From Distichodus sexfasciatus (taxonomy: Eukaryota; Chordata; Actinopteri; Characiformes; Distichodontidae), in contig JAVGVS010000863.1 of assembly GCA_032718565.1 (NCBI GenBank), positions 1 through 64,000 on the forward strand: a DNA stretch of 64,000 bases. Direction: 5' to 3'. This document shows positions 36,308 to 46,740 of this stretch, piece after piece (position 1 is the first letter of the stretch; the number at the start of each line of letters is the position of its first letter). The notes under the pieces were generated by a model, which had not been told where the DNA came from, did not search any database, and saw nothing but the letters and a program-made list of their open reading frames with translations. Made by a program: the position numbers and the translations under genes.

Positions 36308-36618
36308 ATGGACGGGCGCTGCTGCGGCGCGTACGGCGAGATGGAGAACCCGAGCGAGAACCCGAGCAAGGCGGCGGAGTACCTGAAGGAGCTGAACAAC
36401 ATCATCGAGACGCAGCAGGAATTGCTGGAGAAGCAGAAGAGTCGCATCGATGAGCTGGAGCAGCAAGTGTGCGAGCTGTGCGAGGAGAACGCCAGCTTAA
36501 AGGAGCACCATCAGCGGCACCTGGCCACATGCAGGCTGCAGCAGCAGCAGGGCAACAGCAGCAGCCTCTCCGCCGTCTCCGGGCTGGGGGCAATCACAGA
36601 AAACGTGCTGCAGGAAAA
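36308..36618 (+). CDS. 5' coding exon of an IQSEC (BRAG)-family ARF-GEF-like protein (partial)
   Basis: Starting at the ATG at 36308, or the in-frame ATG at 36341, about 103 codons run to the donor GTAAGT at 36619; the in-frame TAA at 36620 is in the intron. Residues 12-32 (MENPSENPSKAAEYLKELNN) and 33-60 (LLEKQKSRIDELEQQV) resemble, from memory, the N-termini of IQSEC2 (YLLELNNIIE, QQ.LLE.Q..RI.ELE) and IQSEC3 (ENP, YLKEL, RIDELE). They form a heptad coiled coil, followed by a Gln/Ser-rich linker. IQSEC proteins activate ARF6 through a C-terminal SEC7 domain and act at synapses or in endosomal traffic; their N-terminal coiled coil mediates self-association. IQ, SEC7 and PH exons are not in the window. 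The paralogue cannot be fixed from this exon. Another coiled-coil protein is possible. Confidence 0.6.
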
Positions 36619-36659
36619 GTAAGTGGTAACCTCCCTGCCTACTTTTATGTGCGAGGGGG

Positions 36660-37299
36660 GGGGAGAAAAAAATGTGTGTGTAAGAGCGCTGCTGAGGCTG
36701 AGTGTGTCCATAGTACTTGTGGTTTTTGTCCAGAGCTGGTCACTATATTCCCCATGTTGGAGAGGGAAAACGGGAAATGTATGGATACTCGGATAGTAGA
36801 ACAGGGGTGTGTGTGTGTGTGTGTAAGAGCACAGCTGACACTGCTTGTGTCCGTAGTACATGTGTTTTTGTCCATGTGTTTTGGTCACTATATGGTTGTG
36901 TTTGTGAGGTTAGATGAAAACAAAACTGGACAGTAGAGGCGAGGAGGAGAAGAAGACAGGGCTGTGCGTGAGAGAGAGAGAGAGAGAGAGAGCACACACA
37001 GCTGACACTGCTTGTGTCCATAGTACTTGTGTTTTTGTCCAGAGCTGGTCACTATATGGTTGTGTTTGTGAGGTTAGATGAAGACAGAATTGGACAGTAG
37101 AGGAGGGGTGAGGAGCAGGGCTGGGGCGGGAACGAACGCAGGAGTGTGTGTATGTACTGTATGTGTGTGTGTAAGAGCGCAGCTAACACTGATTGTGTCC
37201 GTGGTACTTGTGTTTTTGTCCATAGCTGACCACTATATATTTGTGTATATTAAGTTAGACGAAAACTGGACAGCAGTGGAAAGAAGGAGAGGAAGACAG

Positions 37300-37332
<33 letters not shown>

Positions 37333-38222
37333 AGTACAGCTGACACTGATTGTGTTCGTAGTACTTGTGTTTTTGCTCAGAGCTGGTCATTATATGGCTG
37401 TATTTGTGAGGTTAGATGGAAACAGAATTGCACAGTAGATGAGGGGATGTGTGTGTGTGTAAAAGCGCAGTTGACCCTGAGTGAGTCCGTACTTCTTGTG
37501 TTTTGTCTAGAGCTGGTCATTACATTGAGCGTGTTAGAGAGTGAAAAGGAAAATGGAATATGAATGGTATGATAGAGGAGAACAGGGGTGTGTGTCTGTG
37601 TGTGTGTGTAAGAGTGCAGCTGAAGCTCAGTGTGTCCGTAATACTGTGTTTTCACTATATGCCTGTGCTTGTGAGGTTAGATGAAAACAGACCTGCACAG
37701 CGGAAGACAGCAATGTGTGTCTGTATGTGTGTGTGTGCGCAAAAGCAGAGCTGATTCTGAGTGTGTCCGTAGTACTTGTGTTTTGTCCAGATCTGGTCAC
37801 TATATATTTGTTGAAGACAGCAGAAAGGTAGCGGAGGACAGAATGAAGACAGTAAGGGAAGAGAGTATTGTAAAAGATATCAGTAGCGTGTGTGTGTGTG
37901 CGCGTGTGTATGTAGCTGAGTAAGAGCGCAGCTAACGCTGAATGTGTCCATAGTGTTTGTGTTTTATCGAGAGCTGTGTGGAAGGTTAGTGGAAGACTGG
38001 GAAAGAGGAGAGGACGACGGATTTACAGTAGAGGAGGGGAGCAAGGCAGCAGAGGAGAGGAAGACAGGATTGTGTGTGTGTGTGTGTGTGTGTGTTTGTA
38101 AGAGCCATGCTGACACTGAATGTGTTTTTAGTGCTCGTGTTGTGTCCTTATATGCTTGTGTTTGTAATGTTATAGGGAGAACGGCAGTAGAGGAAGACGA
38201 AAATTTACAGTAGAGGCAGACA

Positions 38223-38257
<35 letters not shown>

Positions 38258-38930
38258 GCACAGCTGACGCTGAATGTGCCCATAATACTTGTGTTTTGTC
38301 CAGATCCGTTCATTATATCCCCTGGTTTGAGAGGTGAAGGGAAGTATGGGGGGAGAGTAGAGGAAAACAGGAGAAGAGGAAAAGAAAGGTGTGTGTGTGT
38401 GTGTGTTTGGCGCATAAAAGCACATCTGACACTGAGTGTACCTGTAGTGTTGTGATGCTGGAGAAAGACAGGATAGGAGGTGAAGAGGAAGACAAAACAG
38501 GACAGTAGTGCGACAAAAGAAAACAAGGGTGTGTGTGTGTGTGGCTTAGTAAAAGCCTTTCCGACGTTGAGTGAGTCCGTAGCATTTGCGTTTCCTTGAG
38601 ATGTGGTCACTGTTACGGACATGGTTGAGAGGTGAAAGGAAGAGAGAAGAGAAATACAGAAGCTGACAGTACGGGAGAGAAGAAGGGATGAGTGTAGAGG
38701 AATACAGGGTCAGAGGAGAAGTGTGTGTGTGTGTGTGTGTGTGTGACACATAAAATCACGGCTGATGCCCAGTGTTTCCGTAGTGCTTGTGTTTTGTTCT
38801 TCCTGTGTTTGTGTGAGGTTAGAGGAAGACATGATAGGAAAGGGGGTGAGGGGAAAATAGAAAAGGGCAGTAGGGGAAGAGAGGAAGACAAGAGTAAATG
38901 TGTGTGTTTGTGTGCGTAGAAATTGTAGCA
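36660..38930 (+). repeat. Compound tandem array: about 15 units of 125-185 bp, each headed by (GT)n
   Basis: Each unit reads (GT)n, then TAAGAGCGCAGCTGACACTG, TGTGTCCGTAGTACTTGTGT, TTTGTCCAGAGCTGGTCAC, GTGAGGTTAGATGAAAACAG, and a GA-rich segment. Unit starts are near 36672, 36810, 36985, 37150, 37305, 37448, 37590, 37725, 37890, 38070, 38228, 38390, 38528, 38722 and 38900. The many Cys/Val frames are repeat artefacts. Confidence 0.92.
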
Positions 38931-39356
38931 CTGTAGAAAAGGAAAACAGGATGCTGGAGGACGGGTGAGAGGAGATAAAATGAGGAAGACGGGACAGTAG
39001 AGGAGGTGAGAAAGACGGGACAGTAGGGGAGGAGAGGAAGACGGGACAGTAGAGGAGGAGAGGAAGATGGGACAGAGGAGGTAGAAAGGAAGCGGGGACA
39101 GTGTAGGAGGAGAGGACAATGGGACAGTAGAGGTGGAGAGGAAGACGGGACAGTAGAGTCGGAGAGAAAGACGGGACAGTAGATTCAGAGAGAAAGACGG
39201 GACAGTAGAGTCGGAGAGAAAGACGGGACAGTAGAGGCGGAGAGAAAGACGGGACAGTAGAGGTGGAGAGAAAGACGGGACAGTAGAGGCGGAGAGGAAG
39301 ACGGGACAGTAGAGATGTAGAGGAAGACGGGACAGTAGAGGAGAGGAAGAAAAGAA
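38931..39356 (+). repeat. 26-bp GA-rich minisatellite
   Basis: The unit GACGGGACAGTAGAG plus about 11 further purines recurs with exact 26-bp spacing over at least 39121-39200 and, less regularly, across the whole block. It appears to be an expansion of the GA-rich tail segment of the preceding larger unit (ACAGTAGAGGAGGAGAGGAA). Confidence 0.9.
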
Positions 39357-39464
39357 TAGAACTAGACACACCAGGCAGAATCCACGATCAAAATGCCTCT
39401 TTTATCCTGCACATGGGTCTCTGCCAAGCTCGTTAAAAAGAATCTGGTTATATCACACACTGGT

Positions 39465-39476
39465 ACACACACACTG

Positions 39477-39512
<36 letters not shown>
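39465..39512. repeat. CA microsatellite
   Basis: (CA)n run with two preceding TGGTACACACACAC units. Confidence 0.95.
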
Positions 39513-39515
<3 letters not shown>

Positions 39516-40450
39516 CTTGTCAATACTGAGCTCTGGCAGTGCGGCCATAGTAATATTGTGAATGATTTTTTACCCCCGTGTCCATTACAGCTTTCATCGT
39601 ATCTGCTGTGTTAAGAAGCCTGTAACGGTGTAACGATGCATCAGTCTACTTCGATTAATTGATGAACAAAGCCTATATCATCGATCCAAAATAAAAACTT
39701 AAGTTGCTTTTTGGAGTTTGATAAAAATGGAAGTGACAGTGATATTGTGTCATTGTTCTTTATTTAGTACAATTCCTCCCGAAAATTGCTTGATTTTTTT
39801 TTTTCTTTTGCTGTTTTATACAAAAATAAAACTTTTCTAGAACAATATTAATTCTTTTCATACTAAGATTTTCAAGTCTTTTGGTAAAAAAGAGCAAATT
39901 ATTTGACAATATATTGAATGTATAACAGCAATGTCAATAGTTTCACAATATCGTTCAACCCTGTTTCCGACAACCTCAAATACATGTCCCTTTGTACCCG
40001 TTTACTGTTTTACTCAGAGCATTTTCATCCAAATCTCCCAAATTTGTCCATTTAATGTGACCTCAGTGACGCTGATGATGAAGACGATGACGACAATATA
40101 ATATTGTCTTGCTTCTACGGCATGCCACCCTGCTCTCTCTCTCTCTCTCGCCCGTTTTATTTCTCCGGCTTGCAGCAGCAGCAGTGCGCTAGTCTGTTAA
40201 GTGGATTTATAACAGAGAGAAGTATTAATCCGGGATATTTATGGAATGTTGCATAAGCTTTTGGGACGAGTAAGGAACAAAGGCTTCTTAGGATAGAGAG
40301 CGAGCAGAAAACGATCCGAGCACTTTGCGCACGTCGGTCGTTGTCGAATGTCGTCGCTGTTTTGGGTTTTATTTTTACGTGTGTGTGTGTTTGTGTGTGT
40401 ACAGAGAGAGACATTTTCCTAGGGCTTGGGTCTTTCTGTGCACTCTGTAT
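39513..40450. other. Gene-free stretch with a transposon-terminus fragment
   Basis: About 39624-39960 begins GGTGTAACGATGCATCAGTC and ends CAATATCGTTCAACCCTG, which is a degraded hAT-type element. The rest shows no exon. A (GT)n run lies at about 40377-40400. Confidence 0.45.
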
Positions 40451-41606
40451 TAGGGCTGGGCGATACAACCTCAAATCAATATAACCATTTAATTGATTAT
40501 GATTAATTAAGGACTGTTTTGTTGCCGGGTTTGTTATTTGGTTGTGGGGTTTTTTTTGGTCAGTTAATCGAAAGTTCATCGAAATATTCTGAACCTCTAT
40601 TTTAAGTAGTCTTGCCAATGATGATTATTTCAATTGTTTAAAAAATAATGCTTAAAATAATTATTTGAAGTCTTTCTCCCCATTCGATCTGGTGCTGCAT
40701 CTGTGTGTGTTTACGGTTATTTTAAAATCACAAAGATATGCACTCTTTCATTAGAAATAATATCCCAGCTTTAACAGCTTAGGTTATGTACAGTTAGGGC
40801 TGGACGATACGACCTTAAATCAATACCACGATTAATCGAACGTTTTACTACAATTAATCTCGAATTCAGTTTGTTTTTGCCCTCATAGTTAGCTGACACG
40901 GTTTGTACTGTAAATAAATAAATAAATATTATTAACGCATGTAATATTTTTCTCCAACGAAAGACTGTGTCATTGGGATTTTAAAATAAAAGAAGGAAAC
41001 AGTCACAGATGTAGTCATATGGTAACACACACTAGCCTGTTTAGCAGCTAGCATAGTGTGCATTAGCAACTAGTGTATAGCATAGTGTGCATTAGCAACT
41101 AGCATAGTGTGCATTAGCAACTAGCATATAGAATAGTGTGCATTAGCAACTAGCATAGTGTGCATTAGCAACTAGCATATAGAATAGTGTACATTAGCAA
41201 CTAGCATAGTGTGCATTAGCAACTAGCATATAGCATAGTGTACATTAGCAACTGGCATAGTGTACATTAGCAACTAGCATAATGTACATTAGCAACTAGC
41301 ATAGTGTACATTAGCAACTAGCATAGTGCACATTAGCAACTAGCAACTAGCATAGTGCACACTAGCAACTAGCATAGTGCACATTAGGAACTAACAGCGT
41401 ACATTAGCAACACAGTTAGCAATACGTTAGCAGCTATGCTTTTGGGACACGCACCCCAGCCCTACTTACAGTGCTAACTGTGTCAGTGCACTATTGCAGC
41501 CAAAAACTAAAATAACTCAGTAACAAAATAATCTTTAATGAATCGTAATCGAGATAAAATGTTAATCAGTTCATCGTGATATTGATCACGTATCGCCCAG
41601 TCCTAA
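40451..41606. mobile_element. hAT-like element(s) of the AGGGCTGGGCGATA family with internal minisatellite
   Basis: Left terminus TAGGGCTGGGCGATAC at 40452 and right terminus GTATCGCCCAGTCCTAATA at 41589-41607 are inverted. A second left terminus AGGGCTGGACGATACG at 40796 suggests one element inside another. No transposase. Confidence 0.75.
41035..41420 (+). repeat. Minisatellite of TAGCATAGTGTGCATTAGCAAC units
   Basis: About 15 units of 22-29 bp, some extended by an extra TAGCATA or TAGAATA, lying inside the hAT-like element. Open-ended variants (TACATTAG versus TGCATTAG) occur in blocks, suggesting stepwise expansion. Confidence 0.9.
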
Positions 41607-42416
41607 TAGAGAGTCCGCAGAAAGAGCCAAGCTTTTGGACGCATCGGTCGGTTGTCGCTTTTGGACATTTTGGATTGAATTTTTCCCTTCGCGTGTATAA
41701 GAGTGTGTGTGTGTGTGTGTGTGTGAGAAAGAGAGAGAGAGAGACAGTGTGCGTGTGAGTGTGTGTACAGTGAGACAGCCGTTCTCTTCTGCCCGCTTTG
41801 CAGCTTGTGCTGTACTGACGTCCCCTTTGAAGCGCATTGCCACAGGCTTAGTCAAGCTGGCGGATCAGTCCGACTGCCTTCAGCACCTTCCAGCTCTGTG
41901 CTGGAGGATGAGGAGGAAGAAGAAGAAGAAGAGGAGGAAGAAGAAGAGTCAGGGTTTTGGGTCTAGCTTTAATTTGAGCTGCTTGACTCCGAAATCGGTC
42001 AGCCTCGTCCTGTCTTTAGATAACCGATGCTCGTCCTCTTTACAGTGGTCTCCTTTAATACGACTGGGCGATTTGATCAAATCAGTATCACGATTATTTG
42101 AAGATTTTACGATTAAGAAATGATTTTCTTTTGTTTGTTTGTTTTTTTTCCGCCTCTTGAACACGTACAGGGGAAAGTATTAACATAATGGCTTTAAATG
42201 TTAACGAATCGATGAATTTTTAAACAATCGAAAAATCCTCATGGCCAAAATGATGTCAATTAGATATGGATATGGAAGGTAAAATGCATGGCAAAATGGC
42301 CTAATAAATGTCATTTAAATTAAACCAAACAAGATTAATGAGCCTGATTTGAAAATGTAAAGAGTAGAAAGTACAGATATTCATGCTTAATATGTAATAG
42401 TAGTAAAAGTTGGCAC
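41607..42416. other. Gene-free stretch with GT and GAA runs
   Basis: (GT)n at about 41702-41723 followed by (GA)n, and (GAA/GAG)n at about 41907-41946, which produces an artefactual poly-Glu frame. A hAT-like terminus fragment (CGACTGGGCGATTTGATC) lies at about 42060. Confidence 0.45.
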
Positions 42417-43480
42417 AAAAATAGTAGGGATGCACCGATCTAACTTTTTCAGTTGCAATACCGGTGCCGATACTTGGGCTTTGGGTATCGGCCGATCCCG
42501 ATTACCGATCCGATCCGATTTTTTTTCCCACCTTTACAGCTCAAAAAAAAATTTGGGGCGATTGTCTATACCATGCCCTGCGGTGTGTTGGCACCTGCCC
42601 AAGGTTGTTCCCCGGCCTGTAAGTTCCCAGGATAGGCTCCGGTGTCCCCACGACCCCAGTTGGGATGAAGCGGTTCGGATAATGGATGAATGAAGGAATG
42701 TCTATACCATTGTTTTTAGGCTTATTATAGTGTTCGTGTAGAGTTTTTATTATGTAGAGATATTCTATAGCTTAGCACTATGAAGAAAAATAACTTCTTT
42801 ATCCATTTGGAATCTGTCTGGATATAGAATAAAATGATTTGATAACAAATAATGCGTCATTTTATATTTATTTTTTACTCTCTAACCCTCTGATGGACTC
42901 ATTTTGGCCGACGCCTCATTTTGGGGTCATTTGTGCCATGACGGCGTTCCACACGAGATTCGTCTGGCGCGATGGCGTTCCACACAATAACGCGTCGAGC
43001 TCGCGCCTCGGAATAAACAATGAAAACGTCGCGTGAGCGGCTGTATCGTGAGTAGAACGCTGGCGGTTTTTGTTATTTATCAGCGAAAAAAATAAGTCTT
43101 CTCTGTAATAAAGGGGAAGTTACGATTGAACTGGACCGATTTAGCGAACGTCGTACTTCCCTGTGAGAGACGCGCGCGCTAACAAACACAGCGAGGAACG
43201 CGAGCGAGAGCTGGTGGTGTTAAGGAAATGACACGGCATGCTCATGTATAATTTGCTTTTAGGGTGGTGGCGTGTTGTTGCTTGTTCTACTCATTGTCAT
43301 TTCTATATAATTAACGGCAACGTCGACCGAATTCAGCGTCCGCGATTACGTAGAACGTAGAAAAAGCTACAATTCACAGATCGGCTCCATAGATCGACTC
43401 CATGCCACCGATACCCGATCCAGTCGTTATCGGGCCGATATCCGATCCACATATCGGATCGGTGCATCCCTAAAAAATAG
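42417..43480. mobile_element. Non-autonomous hAT element with exact 8-bp target-site duplication
   Basis: Element 42425-43472, termini TAGGGATGCACCGATC and the complementary GATCGGTGCATCCCTA. Target duplication AAAAATAG at 42417-42424 and 43473-43480. A 3' fragment of a DANA-like SINE is nested at about 42572-42708. Confidence 0.93.
42572..42708 (+). mobile_element. 3' fragment of DANA-like SINE nested in hAT
   Basis: Carries CCCTGCGGTGTGTTGGCACC, CCAGGATAGGCTCCGG, CCCAGTTGGGATGAAGCGGT and a (ATGA)n tail. The tRNA-like head is absent, as expected of 5' truncation. Confidence 0.85.
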
Positions 43481-43624
43481 TCAAGTACAGATATCTGGAA
43501 ATTCTGCTTTAGGACAGTAACCAAGTATTTGAGATCAGACGTTTAAATTGTGTAATATTATACGACTTCAGAAGTGATGCAAACCCATTAAGCTACTGTT
43601 AGGCACAAATGTGCAGGCAATAAA

Positions 43625-44375
43625 TAGGGCCCTATGATTTGCGCGACGCGGAAAACGCGGACGGAATCGCGGAATTCAACAGATAAAATGGAATCCGTTG
43701 TAAAACACGGAACGTCGCATAATTCCCTGATATCGGTGTTTGGGCAAAGCAAAGCAATGGTTTCTAATCAAGTTTGGCCGCTGCAGCCCCCTGTACGTGT
43801 TACCTTTTGAGGCGGGACTCAACTTTCTACACACACAAACGCACAGACACAGAGGGGGAAACGTCAACGGTCAGCTATGGCGAAGAGGCTGAAACACCGC
43901 AGTCCTCAAAAAAATGACGGAATTGGAGTGTTAGTGGTACGTTTAGAGCAGAACAAAACCCACACGATTTTTATGAATCGGGAGAACAGCTCTTTTGTAA
44001 GTTTTGCCAGGACACAATGGACTGCACCTGCAAGAACACGTGACAACCACTTACAGTTAAGAACTCACATCAGAAACGATTCGTTTTGCACGAAAAAATG
44101 AATGGTTTTTGTCGTTTACAGGTGAATTTTTTACCAAAGCAGTAAATGTTCTGCTGAAGCCCAGCACTTTGGTGAAGTTGAATAAGTCATTTAATGTGAA
44201 TTTTTTTCCTATTGCATTGTTCTTTTTTCCTTCCACTCCATAATTAGACACTTTTTAGGTGAATAAATATGATGATAACGTAAAACATGGAATTCAGAAG
44301 AATAAAAATGGAAAAAACGGAATTCAGGAAAAAATAAAACGGAACTTAGGAAAAAACGGATTTCATAGGGCCCTA
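43625..44375 (+). mobile_element. hAT-type element with TAGGGCCCTA termini and a CGGBP1-like BED finger remnant
   Basis: Inverted termini TAGGGCCCTATGA and TCATAGGGCCCTA. The interior contains the start MAKRLKHRSPQ at 43877 and, in a second frame at 43990-44038, LFCKFCQDTMDCTCKNT, then DNHLQLRTH at 44042. Joined only as a pattern, this is C-x2-C plus H-x5-H spacing of a BED-type finger. The MAKR start and LFCKFCQ motif resemble CGG-binding protein 1, itself known to derive from a hAT transposase. Frameshifts and a stop show the copy is dead. Confidence 0.7.
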
Positions 44376-45080
44376 AATAAAACTTGATCTTCAGTTTTTG
44401 TTGATTCTGTTCTTACCTAGTTGCCCAGTGTTTCTCTCTGATTAACGTTGGGTTTCTGCTTCTGAGGACGAGTAAAAAATTCATCCTCCCCATGAGCTGT
44501 GTGCAGAGATGTCCGCTTAGCTATAGCTTCTGCTACTGCTGCTTTTGGGCGTATATGCGGTGTTATAGATTCCAGACTTATTACTATTGCAGAGAATGAG
44601 TTTTGCATTTGATGTCATCGCCGAGTTATTCTGTCGTGCGGAGAGAGAGAGCGAGAATCGGGATCAGATGGATTTGCCAAGTGGGTCAAAGAACGTGCAA
44701 GGAATTTGCTCTTGTGCTAATATAGACTGTAAGGATACCTCAAACAGGGTGTGAATACTGAAAGGCAGATTAATATGCAATACACAATGAGCACTAAACT
44801 GTGGGGGTGAACGATGTGTCGCGATGCGGACGTGGACGATTCTGCGTCGATGCAGTGGCGAGAACACGAGCGATTATTTGGTAATGATATCGTTTGGTGA
44901 TTCTCCGCCTGCCGCATAAAAATTCGAGTTAGAAAGAACAATCCGCTAGTAACTATGGCTGACCGATCTGCGATTCACGATGCACTGAGAGATCCCGTCG
45001 AATCGTATCGTTGACCCGATAATCGTAATTGAATCGAATTGGGGGACCAGTGAAGTTTACACAGCTACTAAACATGGCTT
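44376..45080. other. Gene-free stretch with degraded hAT-like pieces
   Basis: 44800-45050 contains GAACGATGTGTCGCGATGCG and CGAATCGTATCGTTGACCCG, terminal-type sequences of hAT-like elements. No exon recognised. Confidence 0.4.
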
Positions 45081-45118
45081 AGGGCTGGGCAGTTAATCAA
45101 AAATTATATATATATGTA

Positions 45119-45149
<31 letters not shown>

Positions 45150-46140
45150 GTGTGTATGTATGTATATATATGTATGTGTGTGTGTGTGTGTGTGGCGATT
45201 TATTAATCAAATTAATCGCACATACATACAGACATTACAAGACCTATTAGGTTAAGCTTATGGGGCTGTCACGTGATGAACGAACGACTCAAACCCGAAA
45301 ACTTGTCAGATAAGAGGCGAGGTGAGCGAATCATAGACTAAAGACCCAGATAAACAATGGATAATATTTTCTGTTTCACTTTATAGCATTATAGTTTTTG
45401 TCTTGTTTGTAGTGTGATCAGCGTTTATTAATAAGCAGTAGATGTGTTAGGGAGGTAACAGGTAACATTTTGTATTTTTGCTAAAATGAGCAGAAATGAC
45501 TCGGAAAAAGGTTTGTTCATTTTTGCTGAGCGAGACTCAAGTCGAGTCGGTAAAATGATCGAACTTCCGTCACTACTTAATGGCGGTAGTGTTGTGGATT
45601 ATTATCCGGAGAAGCGATTCGAAATACGTCCATAAAGCCCTTGTCTTCCACAACATTAACAGGCCTACAGTCCACTGCAATCCATTTAGATATCGCATTT
45701 GTTAGTGATTGCGATGTAGACTTACTTAATTTCGCATTTGACTTCGTCTCTCAGTCAAGCGTGGTTTGGCGGAGCTTGCTGACCTGTATCGCCCAGCGGA
45801 GGTGAAATTGTTCTGAGCTACGCTAAAACATCTTTGAGTTCAGGTGGTATTTCGAACTAGAACTGCTTCGTTGTTAGAACAAATTCCTTGTAACAAAGCA
45901 GCGCCAAATGACTTTGGTTTATCAGTGGCTCACTAGCATCTCTTTATTACTTAAAATTGCCCTTTAACTGTGTACAGTTCTTCGTCCTTTTCGTTTTGCA
46001 TCTTGTTAGTTTGTTGCTAGCTTGCTGCCACCAGTTCTACAAAGTGTAACGTTACGTGTCTAGGGGGCAGGACGCGTTAATTGCGTTAAAAAATATTAAC
46101 GCGTTGGTTTCTGTGATTCCTAGATAACACGTTAAATTTA
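45081..46140. mobile_element. AGGGCTGGGC-family element enclosing another hairpin-ended repeat
   Basis: Starts TTAGGGCTGGGCAGTTAATC at 45079. AACGCGTTAATTGCG-like sequence near 46073-46100 is the usual other end of this type. TA/TG microsatellites at 45106-45195. Within it, about 45262-45580 begins GGGCTGTCACGTGATGAACG and ends with CTCAAGTCGAGTCGG and ATCGAACTTCCG, a separate nested repeat. Confidence 0.5.
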
Positions 46141-46152
46141 GCTAATATATAT

Positions 46153-46202
<50 letters not shown>

Positions 46203-46204
46203 GT
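46141..46204. repeat. TA microsatellite
   Basis: (AT)n of about 60 bp preceded by CACACATA. Confidence 0.95.
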
Positions 46205-46740
46205 ATATCTTTTGTCGTCTCTTAATGGCGCCCGTTTTCCAATACTTGCCGGGTTTGAAGAGATATTAGCGACAAATAGGCATGGGTCTCCTTTAAGCCA
46301 GTCTGTAGTAAAAAGAACACGCTGGTGGCATAGATTGGCAAGAAAGTTCAGTGGGCGTCAGCGTGCCTGTTTTTCATACTTTTCGGTAATACCGTACTGC
46401 TTTAATAATACCGTGCTACTGTACTGATCATTTCATTAAATCCTGAACTGTTCATCCGGTGTTGTTGCCTACAATTTGCGGCCGTAAATACGGTACCATA
46501 CCGTGTTTTACTGCCAAATGAACCCCGTTTACCCATCACCACATTCCTGCGGCCGAATAATAGCGGTGTCCAACAACGCCGGTCTCTTTAAATGCGAGAC
46601 GTCTAGATAATTTTGGAATAAACGCCGGGGCTACTATTGGAAGATATACGGTATATAGATATATGGATATAGATAGAGTAATTGTATAGTAAGTAGTGAG
46701 TAGGAGAGTAAATTAGATATCGTGCTCGTTTATGAATATA
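46205..46740. other. Gene-free stretch
   Basis: Repeated TACGGTA/ATACCGT motifs on both strands (46386-46650) suggest a degraded transposon. The frame at 46212-46427 has no recognisable domain. Confidence 0.35.

Noticed and set aside
38613..39371. Ser/Leu/Pro-rich minus-strand frames of 219 and 252 codons
   Set aside because: The 26-bp minisatellite and GT/GA-rich array lack stops on this strand; both overlapping frames repeat with the array.
41763..41966. Frame ending in a poly-Glu run
   Set aside because: Caused by a GAA/GAG microsatellite; no homology elsewhere in the frame.
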